Assembly: GCA_002748355.1 (NCBI GenBank)
Contig: PDSF01000030.1
Coordinates: 62,001-126,000, forward strand
Origin: Planctomycetota bacterium
GTDB lineage: Bacteria > Planctomycetota > UBA1135 > GCA-002748355
Reading direction: 5' to 3'
DNA: 64,000 nucleotides
Shown: piece by piece, positions 51,951 to 60,889 of the stretch
How positions within the stretch are numbered: the stretch's first letter is position 1
Layout: each line of letters opens with the position of its first letter
Position numbers and translations under genes: made by a program
Notes under the pieces: generated by a model
The model's database searches: none
The model's input: the letters and a program-made list of their open reading frames with translations, nothing else
What the model was told of the DNA's origin: nothing

Positions 51951-53510
51951 CTACTTCACGACGTCGTGGATGACGTTACTCAGGCTGCTGGCTTTGGGAT
52001 TGAGGAAGTCGAAGAACAAGGCCTGGGTGTAGAGGTTCTGGCCGAGCAGGCTGGGCATCCGAGGGATCGCGAGGGATACAATCGCTGTTCCGGAGCTTCT
52101 CAGCAGGATGGTGCCAGGGAGAACGACACTGGCACTCAAGTCCAGCCCCAGGGTCCCGAGGGAGCCAGCGTATTGGCGCTTGGCGACGAGCCCCATGGCG
52201 AGAGCAACAACCTCCTTTTCCTGCCCATGGATCTCAATAGGGTAAGCAACGCCGCGCCGCGCCTCCTTAGGCGCGCAGATCTGGTGGTGGGTGTTGATAA
52301 AAAGCCAGTGATGACGGGTAGGGGGCGCTCGCCATATATGCCGGCCGAAGAGAAATTCCGGATCGCCGTCGCTGTCGAGATCGACCAGAGCAGAACATTG
52401 CAGCCTCTCAGAGGTGTAAGAAGTAAACCAGCGGCGGGAGGCGTCGCTGAACTTGCCCTTACCGTCGTTGAGATACACACGAGAGCTGGTGCCCTTCGGG
52501 TAGAGGTGAACGCGGATGAGGAACAAGTCGAGATCGCCATCGGAGTCCAGGTCGATCAGCGGGAGCGGAAAAAAGTTTTCACTACCTTTGGGCGTCCGGC
52601 TTGCACCCTCCTCCTTAAAGTGCCCTTTACCATCGTTGATCCATACCTTCATCGATGCGGGCGAAACCGATTGAACCCCACAAACGATATCGATATCTCC
52701 GTCCCCATCCACGTCCCCAATGCTAGGTCCGAGAATAGGGTCACGGTTGCCGATACGCACGCGCGAAGCGTCCGAGAAACTGCCCTTGCCATTATTCAAA
52801 TAGAGCCAGGGCCCAGCCCCGAACGGGGGCACGAATACGATGTCGGGATAGCCGTCGCCGTCCATATCCTTTAAGAATCCACGTTCAAGCGCCCCGCTCA
52901 GAGATTGAACTTGCTTCGACGTCACATCCTTAAAGTTCCCCTTCCCGTCGTTCAGCCAAAGGCGCAGAGTGCTGGCGTTGGAAACAAACAGGAAGAGAAC
53001 CAAGTCCAAGTCGCCGTCACGGTCAACGTCCGAAAGGCATAGATCATTGACCGGAACGTAACTTTGCCTGGGAGGCGGCAAGCAAGCCCTGCCCGCGTCG
53101 CGGAAAAACCCCTTACCATTATTCAGAGAAATGCGCACGCCGTGAGAGGATGAGGCTAAGGTGCCGAATACGGCATCAAGATCCCCGTCGCCATCAAGAT
53201 CCCCAAGCGCAACGGAATACGAAACGTAACCTCTCGGCTTCATCGGCATCTGTGCTAGCGGAGCCGGGCGCAGGCCGCCGAATCCATCATTGAGCATGAG
53301 AGTGTCGTTCCATCCACTGCTCTTCCCTATCAGCATATCAATATCGCCATCGCCATCGACATCCCCTGTCGCAATATCAATACCTGCAACGTCATCATGC
53401 GGATAATTCATCTTTGGCAAGCGCCGAAAGTAGTACGTTTGCGCAAAGGCTATCGTGCCAAGGGCACAAAAGGTCACGAACACCAAAACCAATCGTCGAA
53501 GAAAACGCAT
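51951..53510 (-). CDS. Secreted FG-GAP/VCBS beta-propeller protein
   Basis: 519 aa from ATG 53510. Signal peptide about 1-23 (FVTFCALGTIAFAQ). Seven calcium-type loops are visible: DVDGDGDIDML, DLDGDGDLDAVF, DVDRDGDLDLVL, DMDGDGYPDIVF, DVDGDGDIDIVC, DLDSDGDLDLFL and DLDSDGDPEFLF, as in a seven-blade integrin-like propeller. The C-terminal 110 residues (GLDLSASVVLPGTILLRSSG, PSLLGQNLYTQALFFDFL) are a separate domain of a kind seen at the C-terminus of many exported proteins in planctomycete-like genomes. A visible fall in GC starts at about this gene. It likely binds surfaces or polymers; function unknown. Confidence 0.87.
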   Translation of the reverse strand: MRFLRRLVLVFVTFCALGTIAFAQTYYFRRLPKMNYPHDDVAGIDIATGDVDGDGDIDMLIGKSSGWNDTLMLNDGFGGLRPAPLAQMPMKPRGYVSYSVALGDLDGDGDLDAVFGTLASSSHGVRISLNNGKGFFRDAGRACLPPPRQSYVPVNDLCLSDVDRDGDLDLVLFLFVSNASTLRLWLNDGKGNFKDVTSKQVQSLSGALERGFLKDMDGDGYPDIVFVPPFGAGPWLYLNNGKGSFSDASRVRIGNRDPILGPSIGDVDGDGDIDIVCGVQSVSPASMKVWINDGKGHFKEEGASRTPKGSENFFPLPLIDLDSDGDLDLFLIRVHLYPKGTSSRVYLNDGKGKFSDASRRWFTSYTSERLQCSALVDLDSDGDPEFLFGRHIWRAPPTRHHWLFINTHHQICAPKEARRGVAYPIEIHGQEKEVVALAMGLVAKRQYAGSLGTLGLDLSASVVLPGTILLRSSGTAIVSLAIPRMPSLLGQNLYTQALFFDFLNPKASSLSNVIHDVVK

Positions 53511-53592
53511 CGTCACGATCCTGTTGGAGATAGTTTCAAGAAAGGAGCCCGGGTGCAACGAGAGGGCCCCAGGCTCCTCTGCAGATCATCCT

Positions 53593-56436
53593 TTACTTCC
53601 GACTCTTATTTTGGCGAAGTTCGAGCGCCTGCAGGAACTTCATGGCCCGCTGCCTAGCCTTCCCTTTGACGCCCAGATTGCGGCTCGCCGACTGGTTTTC
53701 ACCAAAGTAGGACTCTACTGTGGCACCAGGCCCGCCATCCACGGCAAGGAAGCTCTGGAGGTTGTTATCAAAGACTCCTGCGTTTGACCAGTATTCATGA
53801 TAGTCGGGAAGGATAAGTTCGCAGTTAATACGAACACCATGCCAACCGCTGCCCGGATAATAGGGAACAGCATCAGGAACAGGGTCGAAGCCGTTCACGC
53901 CAACGTTGTAGAAGTCTAACACGCTCCCGTAGTTGTAAACCAGAAGCGGGTGCCGCGTATTGGTAAAGAGATAGCTCTCCGTGGAAAGCACAAGCGCATC
54001 CTGCGGAAGCGTCAACGGTGGATTAATATGCCCACTTCGTATCCAGGTATTTGACTGACTCGAATCATAGTAGAGAAAACGATTGTCCGAGTACTTAGCA
54101 TCGGGACTTCCGATCGGGTTCTCAAACCAGGGGTTCGACTTAAAAATATCGTCAAAAACCCCCGGGTGGCATCGGAACTGGGGAAACGGAGAAGCCGTAG
54201 GGCGGACGAAGTCAAATCTCTCGCCCCACCAGGGATACCATGCCGGGTGATTCGACTGCTCGGGTTGGACGTCGTGCACGAGATGCGGAGCAATATCGCA
54301 GCAGAGGTTCCGCATGAACTTCGGCAGCGGGGGGCGCACCAACCCTCCCGTTGGCGGAGAAGCGACAAACCACTCCCTCAGGTTATATAAGGCAGGGACA
54401 GAGCGTTTCTCGTACCTACCATTGGTGTAGTTCGAAGTTCCACTGCTATCGTACGGGTTCACGAGAGCCTGGTTGAACCACTCGCTACCGCGGTTGCCCT
54501 GCAACCTCGGGAAAGGGATATTGAACAGGATATCCGCACAGAAGTTAAACCAGGGCCTAGGATAGATATTCTGTGTACTACCGCTGCCATGGAAAAAGTT
54601 AAAGAACCACAGGTTCGCCGTGGCCGGGAACTGAGCCGTGTGGCTTGCGACCCATGGATGAGCACGGGTAAAGATCCTCGTGCTCGTCAGATACCCGGCT
54701 ATCGTCAGCTCACCAGACTCATCAGCACCCAGATCAATCCGGAAGTCGCTCCCAGGCAAAGGATGCGTGAGAGCGTAACGACGATCAACGATCCGAGGAT
54801 TGCCATGGCCGTCAGCGTCCCAGTCCCAGGCGTTCAACTCGGCCTTATCCTCAGGGCCGTTCACGCCCGAAGGGGGAAGCCCGGGAGAATGAGTCAGCGA
54901 CAAAGAGTTCCCAAAAATCATCATGCCGCTGTGCCGCGGCGTCACCCGGATATTCTGGGCGGTCCCCGTAACCGTCACGCCAAAATCTACACCTAGGTTG
55001 ATCAGCGGATTCTTAAGCATCCCATTGATGTTCTCAGCCATCGGAGCCAGGCGGAAGTCGTGGGCGCTGACCTTGAGCCAAACCGAGCTAATATAGTGCC
55101 GAAACACGTCCGTTATATATAAACATTTTCGGCCGTCGCTGGCCTTCTGGTAAGAACTCGATGGCTGGGTATAGGCACTGATGTCCGTTCCCAGGTACGA
55201 TTGCGTGGGTGTTCGCGATAGCGTCCTTGGCCAGGCCGTGGGAGGAGCGGAAAGCGTATCACCCAGATTCACACGGCGCATCAGATTCGTCGAGTATTCG
55301 TAGGCGTTAACGTCACGCCCCACCCAATTGCCGTTCACCGAATTCACTGTTCGATCCGTTTGATCCAACCCCTCAAAGCACGAGACGCCGATAATGGTAT
55401 TGAAATTGCTAACCATTGCCTGAGGAGTTGAGCTATCAAAGATGTTATTGAAAACGCGCAGCTTGCTTTCACCTCTGGACGGGATCGAAACTGAACTCCC
55501 GTTCCAGAGGCCGATTTGGTTCCAGACGATCGTATTATTCGCGATAATAGGATAGTGCTCATAGTCTTCCGCGTCCTTCCAGATCCCGATCCCGACGCTG
55601 TTGTCAGTGATGAAGCAGTTCGTAATGCTTGCCTTAACCGGCGTCTCTAAATCGATGAGGACACCAGCACCGGCCCTAGAGTTACCGCCACCACGTGCCC
55701 CACGGATCGTCACACTGTCAATGAATGTGTATTCAAACTCATGATGATGCTCGGGTTGAGGATATCCGATGTGGAATATCGACGTGTTGGCTATCCCCGC
55801 CTCCTTGCTTCTCGCATCGAAGATCGTGTCGAGTGCAGAAGCGCCCTGTATACTAACCCGCTGGGGTATATTTAAGGGAAAGGCTTCCCCGTTCCACGGA
55901 AGCCCCGAGACCGGGTCGTGCTCTTGCGACGTCTTCTTGGGGCCGTAAAGGCCCGGCAAGCAGTGGATCACTATATATTTTACGGACGCATGGGTATTCG
56001 AATTGTGCCAGGGAAGATAACGGCCCTGCTGTGCGGGTAAAAACTTCGCGCGAATGAAACCCAGGGCGGCCGTAACAGTTCGCCAGCTATATGGAGCGTG
56101 CTGAAGTAGCCCCCGCATGGCGGTCTGGGAGAGCGTAGGATGCTGCATCAGAGGCATCCTTGCCTGAATCGAGGGATCAGGGTTTTGCTGGCTGGCCAGG
56201 GTATCGTCCCCGTAAATCGGGTCGACATAGAAGTGCAATGTGAAGCTCGTGCGCGCGTCTTCAGCGACCAGGGGCGAAGCCGTGCAGTTCGCATTCGCGG
56301 CCAGGGCTATGGCATTGAGTTCGCGAGCGGGGCTCAGCAAGCCTACACCGGAACCAAAAATATGGAGGAAGAGAAGAGAAACGAAGACCAGGGCGAGGAC
56401 TGATCGCCACGCCCAGTACGGAGTATGAGAGATCAT
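53593..56436 (-). CDS. Large secreted right-handed beta-helix protein
   Basis: 947 aa from ATG 56436, with AGGGG 5 bases upstream. A hydrophobic signal segment (VLALVFVSLLFLHIFGSGV) is followed by a mature protein of many Asn/Ser/Tyr-rich repeats. Residues about 230-420 have beta-helix rungs: DSVTIRGARGGGNSRAGAG, ITNCFITDNSVGIGIWKD, IIANNTIVWNQIGLWNGS, LRVFNNIFDSS. The last third is aromatic- and Pro-rich with no motif I know. Codon use is visibly AT-richer than the surrounding genes (ATA, TTA and AAT codons), unlike its neighbours. It could be a polysaccharide-binding or lyase-like protein. Transcribed with the FG-GAP gene 82 bases downstream. Confidence 0.8.
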   Translation of the reverse strand: MISHTPYWAWRSVLALVFVSLLFLHIFGSGVGLLSPARELNAIALAANANCTASPLVAEDARTSFTLHFYVDPIYGDDTLASQQNPDPSIQARMPLMQHPTLSQTAMRGLLQHAPYSWRTVTAALGFIRAKFLPAQQGRYLPWHNSNTHASVKYIVIHCLPGLYGPKKTSQEHDPVSGLPWNGEAFPLNIPQRVSIQGASALDTIFDARSKEAGIANTSIFHIGYPQPEHHHEFEYTFIDSVTIRGARGGGNSRAGAGVLIDLETPVKASITNCFITDNSVGIGIWKDAEDYEHYPIIANNTIVWNQIGLWNGSSVSIPSRGESKLRVFNNIFDSSTPQAMVSNFNTIIGVSCFEGLDQTDRTVNSVNGNWVGRDVNAYEYSTNLMRRVNLGDTLSAPPTAWPRTLSRTPTQSYLGTDISAYTQPSSSYQKASDGRKCLYITDVFRHYISSVWLKVSAHDFRLAPMAENINGMLKNPLINLGVDFGVTVTGTAQNIRVTPRHSGMMIFGNSLSLTHSPGLPPSGVNGPEDKAELNAWDWDADGHGNPRIVDRRYALTHPLPGSDFRIDLGADESGELTIAGYLTSTRIFTRAHPWVASHTAQFPATANLWFFNFFHGSGSTQNIYPRPWFNFCADILFNIPFPRLQGNRGSEWFNQALVNPYDSSGTSNYTNGRYEKRSVPALYNLREWFVASPPTGGLVRPPLPKFMRNLCCDIAPHLVHDVQPEQSNHPAWYPWWGERFDFVRPTASPFPQFRCHPGVFDDIFKSNPWFENPIGSPDAKYSDNRFLYYDSSQSNTWIRSGHINPPLTLPQDALVLSTESYLFTNTRHPLLVYNYGSVLDFYNVGVNGFDPVPDAVPYYPGSGWHGVRINCELILPDYHEYWSNAGVFDNNLQSFLAVDGGPGATVESYFGENQSASRNLGVKGKARQRAMKFLQALELRQNKSRK

Positions 56437-56755
56437 GAAACCCCTAGACTTAGGTAAGAGCCTGTGAGAGCAGGCATACATGGACACATCGCACACTGAG
56501 GGCGATCCAAGCTTCCGTCAAGCCCCCTGCACAACTGAGGTCTCGTAAGCGTTGCTTGACGTCCCTGTGTCAGGGTACTTGTCGCATGGTCCTGCAGCTG
56601 GGCTGCGGGATCCCTGCCGATGCGCAGCATCGGTAGGGCAGAGCCCTGCTTCCTGCGCGCAGGGCAGGCGGCCCCATGGGCCTCGCTGCGCTGAAAAAAT
56701 AATGCTGGCGGCAGTCGGGACCAGTAGGAGACTCAGGGCTGCGATAGGAGCAACG
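56437..56755. promoter_or_regulatory. Divergent region with two hairpins and repeat copy 2
   Basis: 319 bases. Holds the repeat copy at 56544-56564. Hairpin A, 56612-56638, has CCGATGC-GCA-GCATCGG with flanking CCCT/AGGG and one G-T pair. Hairpin B, 56643-56665, is GCCCTGC with GCAGGGC. The ribosome site TAGGAG serves the FAD oxidoreductase. Both divergent promoters should lie here. Confidence 0.55.
56544..56564. repeat. 21-bp direct repeat, copy 2
   Basis: Exact copy of 51711-51731, same orientation, 4.8 kb away. Together they bracket the FG-GAP and beta-helix genes and their flanks. Confidence 0.9.
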
Positions 56756-58426
56756 ATGCGATACGGGTATCGACTTTTCTGGATGGCGATCGTCCTCGCT
56801 GTCGTCTTTGCACAATGCACCTCTAGCCAGTCGGCGAAGGACGAGTCCTACGACGTCGTCATCTACGGCGGCAGCTCGGCCGGAGTCACCGCTGCGCTGC
56901 AGTGCGCCCGGCTTGGGCGCTCGGTGGTCTTGATCGAAGCCAGTGAGCACATTGGTGGCCTCACGTCCGGTGGGCTCGGCGCTACCGACATCGGCAACAA
57001 GGCGGCGATTGGCGGGCTGGCGCGGCAGTTCTACCAACTGCTCTGGCAGCACTACGCCAAGGATGCGTCGTGGACTTGGCAGAAGCGCTCCGAGTATCGC
57101 AGTGTCAGGCAGCAGAGCTCCGAGCGCACGATGTGGACCTTCGAGCCGAGCGTCGCCGAAGCAACCCTGCGTGGCATGCTCGCCAAGCACGAGATCAAGC
57201 TCGTCACCAAAGAGCGCTTAAACCGCAGGGACGGCATTCAGATGAGCGACGGGCGGATCAGCGCGATTCGCATGGAGTCGGGGCGCAGCTTCGCCGGGCG
57301 CATGTTTATCGACACGAGCTACGAAGGCGACCTCATGGCCCTGGCGGGTGTGTCCTTCACCGTGGGCCGCGAGAGCAAGTCTCGCTACGGCGAGTCGCTC
57401 AACGGCATCCAGGTCAAGAACGCCGTGCACCATCAGTTCGTCGTCCCCGTCGATCCCTACGTCGTTGCCGGCGATAAGAGCAGCGGCCTGCTCCCGGGTA
57501 TCACCGAGGGGCCTTTGCCGCCGGACGGCAGCGGCGACCACCGGGTGCAGGCCTACTGCTTCCGCATGTGCATCACCGACATCCCCGAGAACCGCGCCGA
57601 GTGGGTCAAGCCGAAGGACTACGACGAAAAGCTCTACGAGCTGCTCTTCCGTAACTTCGAAGCCGGCGACATGCGCATCCCCTGGAGTCCGATCTGGATG
57701 CCCAACCGCAAGACCGACACCAACAACAACTTCGCAGTGTCGACGGACTTCATCGGCCACAACTACGAATGGCCCAATGCCAGCTACGCCGAACGAGAGA
57801 GGATCTTCGCCCGGCACCTGAGCTACCAGCAGGGGCTCTTATGGTCGCTGGCGCATCACCCGCGCGTGCCCGAGCAAATCCGCAAGCACTTCCAAAAGTA
57901 CGGGCCGGCCAAGGACGAGTTCGTCGACCACGGCAACTGGCCGCACCAGCTCTACGTCCGCGAAGCCCGGCGCATGGTCTCCGACTACGTCATGACCCAG
58001 CACGACTGCCAAGGCCGCCGCAGGGCCAAGGACGCCGTCGGGCTCGCCGCCTACACCATGGATTCGCACAACATCCAGCGCTACGTCGACGAACACGGCC
58101 ACGTGCGTAACGAAGGCGACGTCCAAGTCGGAGGCTTCCCGCCCTATCCCATCTCCTACCGCTCCATCCGCCCCAAAAAGTCGGAGTGCAAAAACCTCCT
58201 AGTGCCGCTCTGCCTCTCCGCCTCCCACATTGCCTACGGCTCCATCCGCATGGAGCCAGTATTCATGGTGCTAGGCCAGTCCGCAGCAAGCGCCGCCTCC
58301 CTCGCCATCCAAGAGGGCGTCGCCGTCCAAGACATTCCGATCAAGGCCCTACAACAGCGACTCCTCGCCGATGGCCAAGTTCTCGACTGGGCCGAAGCAA
58401 AAGGCCGAACAAGCACGCATCGCTAA
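56756..58426 (+). CDS. Exported FAD-dependent oxidoreductase (FAD_oxidored family)
   Basis: 556 aa from ATG 56756 with TAGGAG 5 bases upstream. An N-terminal hydrophobic segment (LFWMAIVLAVVFAQCTSS) suggests a signal or lipoprotein signal ending at FAQC, though not a perfect lipobox. The FAD motif is VVIYGGSSAGVTAALQCARL with VLIEASEHIGGLTSGGLGA (Rossmann fold and GG doublet). The region MFIDTSYEGDLMALAGVSFT is the family's second block (PF12831). The C-terminus has GQSAASAASLAIQ. The family is common in planctomycete polysaccharide loci; the substrate is unknown. It lies beside an agarase-like hydrolase. Confidence 0.9.
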   Translation: MRYGYRLFWMAIVLAVVFAQCTSSQSAKDESYDVVIYGGSSAGVTAALQCARLGRSVVLIEASEHIGGLTSGGLGATDIGNKAAIGGLARQFYQLLWQHYAKDASWTWQKRSEYRSVRQQSSERTMWTFEPSVAEATLRGMLAKHEIKLVTKERLNRRDGIQMSDGRISAIRMESGRSFAGRMFIDTSYEGDLMALAGVSFTVGRESKSRYGESLNGIQVKNAVHHQFVVPVDPYVVAGDKSSGLLPGITEGPLPPDGSGDHRVQAYCFRMCITDIPENRAEWVKPKDYDEKLYELLFRNFEAGDMRIPWSPIWMPNRKTDTNNNFAVSTDFIGHNYEWPNASYAERERIFARHLSYQQGLLWSLAHHPRVPEQIRKHFQKYGPAKDEFVDHGNWPHQLYVREARRMVSDYVMTQHDCQGRRRAKDAVGLAAYTMDSHNIQRYVDEHGHVRNEGDVQVGGFPPYPISYRSIRPKKSECKNLLVPLCLSASHIAYGSIRMEPVFMVLGQSAASAASLAIQEGVAVQDIPIKALQQRLLADGQVLDWAEAKGRTSTHR

Positions 58427-58622
58427 CGCGCAAAGGCAGAGCCAGCGACGGCAAGGTCATGAGCGACGAGCTGCAGCTCCTGCCGCTTCGCTGAGCGCCA
58501 GCCAGAGCAGCAGCCGCCCTCCGGCAACGCCCCCTTGGCCAAACAGAACGAGCAGCGAAGCTCGCAAGCACACTGGCGATGACCAGAGAGAAAGCTCTCT
58601 ACAACAAGAACTCGCCCAGCCC
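58427..58622. other. Convergent gene-free gap
   Basis: 196 bases between the FAD oxidoreductase and the glycoside hydrolase; nothing recognised. Confidence 0.4.
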
Positions 58623-60662
58623 TCAGAAGCAGGTCGGGCGCACTTTGACGGCTCGCTCGGTGCTCGGGGCTCGTTTGCCTAGTAGCACTGGCAGCAGTTG
58701 GCGGTGCGTCGCTTTCACGGCTTCGGCGAGTTCGGCGTAGGGGCGTAGGCAGACGTCGACGAAGCCGATGTTGTAGTTTTCGCCGTCGAAGCGTCCGGTG
58801 ATGGGCTGGTCGTTCCACTGGAAGTGGTGGGCGCCGACGAGGCTTGGTAGGGCGGCGCCCTGCTCGATGTAGTAGCGGTAGGCCTTGCCGCGCTCGCGCT
58901 GGTCGCGCACGCCGCGGATGCCGGTCGAGGGCAGGCCGCGGTCGGTGGCGCCGTGGTGGAACTCGCCGATCATCACCGGCAGCCCGGTGCGGCGGGTGAT
59001 TTCGGCGATGCTCTTGGCGTTCGGCCGCTCGCGGTAGCTGTTGATCGAGAACACGTCGAAGAGCTCCCCGGCCGCGACATAGCAGAGCTCCGAGCTGACC
59101 CAGGCGTAGCGGATGCCGAGGTTGAGGTGATGCGGGTCGACCTTGCGCAGCGCCAGGCTCGGCAGCCGCAGGTAGCGGTCGACCATAAGCTCGCTAAACG
59201 TCCACAGCTCGTCCCAGGCCGGGCCTCGCTCGGGCAGGGCATCGAAGGCCTGGCTCGCCAGGGCATCCCAGGAAGCCAGCTCGATCCCCCAGGCCTCTGC
59301 CAGCGCCTGGGGCGTCCCGTGTCGCTCCCGCAGCCACCGCACCAGCTCGTCGCGCGTCGCCGAACGCTTCGCCGCCCCGAGCATCTCCAGCGCCAGGTTG
59401 TGCCGGCCAAAAGCCCAGTTCGGCTCGTTGCGTAGGAAGTAACCGATCAGGTAGGGGTCATCCCTGTGCTTCTTGAGCTGGCGGGCGTAGCGCTCACTGC
59501 GCTCGGCATACTCCTCGGCGAAGACGTCGGGGAAGTCGCGGTAGACCCTGAGCCTGGTCGAGGGGAAGCCACCGAGCGGCAGCACCCAGGGCAGCTTGGC
59601 CACGGCGATGAAGCGCCTGTCGGACCAGTTGCCGATCGTGTTACAGCCGAGCTCGAGCAGCTGGGCGCGCGTCGTGTCGCACCAAGAAGACCACCACCGC
59701 TCGCCAAAGGCGCGGATCAGATTGGCGCGACCGAAAGAGAAGCTGCGCATGCCCCGGTGTTGCCCGCTGCACGCGCCAAAGAGCGGGTCATCCGCCGGCG
59801 GCAGCCAGTCGAAGAGGTCCGCCATACCCGCCACCGGCCCCGAGCCCGGAGCCGCAACGCAGGTCGGGCCGACGCTAAAGAAGCCGCAACCCATGGGGTC
59901 GACCAGCCAGTGCCGCCCCTCGCGCTTCGCCGTGCGGAACCAGCCGCTGGCCTCAAAGGACACGGCGCGGAAGCCGCCGTAGCGACTGCGCCCTTCCTGC
60001 TCAGACTGCGGTCGACTCGGCCGCGCCCGGCGCAAGCGCTGCAGCAGCTCCTTCACGTCCTTGGTCTTGCCCGGCCAGTCCCGCGCCTTCCACTGCCCAA
60101 GCTCGTCGACGATCGGCGTCGCGAGCGCCGGTGCCGGCTGCGGCTCCTCGACCGAGAGCCCGATGCGTTCGATGCGCAGCCGCGCCTTCGCGTCGACCCC
60201 CTCGCTGAGCCTGAGGCTCACCCGCTCGATCGCCGACGGCAGCAGCCTCCGCCCAGAGACCACGCCCTTGAGCTGCCGCGGCCGCCGCGGGCAAAAGATC
60301 GTCTGCCCGTCGAGCATCGAGAGAGGAAAGACCAGCCGCGTCGGCAGGCCGGGCAGCAGGCCCAGCTTGGCGCTGATGCGCGGGCGCTTCTGGCCCTTCG
60401 CAAAGAACTCCAAGCGCAGCATGCCCGAGTGCTGTCCGTCGAAGCGCAGGTCCGCGAACCAAAAGCGCTGCTTCGCCCAGAGCTCGCCGCCCGCAAACCA
60501 GATGCGGCCCCCCGGCCTCGCGAGCAGCACGGTCTCGCCCGCCGCGCTCGGCGCCGCCTTCTCCACGCGTTCGAGAGCAAGCTCCCCGAGCGCGAACTCA
60601 TGCTGCGCGGGCAGCGCCGGACTCAGACTGATAAGGGCGAGAACGAAGCAGGCATGACGCAT
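58623..60662 (-). CDS. Secreted glycoside hydrolase, agarase (GH50)-like
   Basis: 679 aa, ATG 60662, signal peptide about 1-20 (HACFVLALISLSPALPAQ). The N-terminal beta-rich part (about 20-190) resembles an accessory carbohydrate-binding domain. From about 240 a TIM-barrel: REGRHWLVDPMGCGFFSVGP, the acid/base candidate in DPYLIGYFLRNEPNWAF (E following N) and the nucleophile candidate in GLPVMIGEFHHGATD. This NE ... GEF layout fits clan GH-A families such as GH50 (beta-agarase) and GH42. The precise polysaccharide is not determined. Confidence 0.78.
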   Translation of the reverse strand: MRHACFVLALISLSPALPAQHEFALGELALERVEKAAPSAAGETVLLARPGGRIWFAGGELWAKQRFWFADLRFDGQHSGMLRLEFFAKGQKRPRISAKLGLLPGLPTRLVFPLSMLDGQTIFCPRRPRQLKGVVSGRRLLPSAIERVSLRLSEGVDAKARLRIERIGLSVEEPQPAPALATPIVDELGQWKARDWPGKTKDVKELLQRLRRARPSRPQSEQEGRSRYGGFRAVSFEASGWFRTAKREGRHWLVDPMGCGFFSVGPTCVAAPGSGPVAGMADLFDWLPPADDPLFGACSGQHRGMRSFSFGRANLIRAFGERWWSSWCDTTRAQLLELGCNTIGNWSDRRFIAVAKLPWVLPLGGFPSTRLRVYRDFPDVFAEEYAERSERYARQLKKHRDDPYLIGYFLRNEPNWAFGRHNLALEMLGAAKRSATRDELVRWLRERHGTPQALAEAWGIELASWDALASQAFDALPERGPAWDELWTFSELMVDRYLRLPSLALRKVDPHHLNLGIRYAWVSSELCYVAAGELFDVFSINSYRERPNAKSIAEITRRTGLPVMIGEFHHGATDRGLPSTGIRGVRDQRERGKAYRYYIEQGAALPSLVGAHHFQWNDQPITGRFDGENYNIGFVDVCLRPYAELAEAVKATHRQLLPVLLGKRAPSTERAVKVRPTCF

Positions 60663-60889
60663 GAGACTCCTCGGTCAAGACGCCCCCAGTCTGCGCGTCC
60701 GCGCCGCGCCTTCCACCCTCGCGTAGCTTTTCAGCAGCAGCGCCGCGTGCAAGGAGCATCGCATCACCGTCGGCAACGCCGCAGATTAGCGGGAGAAACG
60801 CGCGCCCTCCTGGCCACGAGGGCCGGGTGAGGACGCGCGTGTGAAGAGCATGCTCCAGGGCCGCCCTTCGGGCTCAGCGGCGCTTGGGC
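60663..60889. other. Gap between glycoside hydrolase and copA
   Basis: 227 bases, gene-free; a promoter for the hydrolase is expected but none is recognised. Confidence 0.4.
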
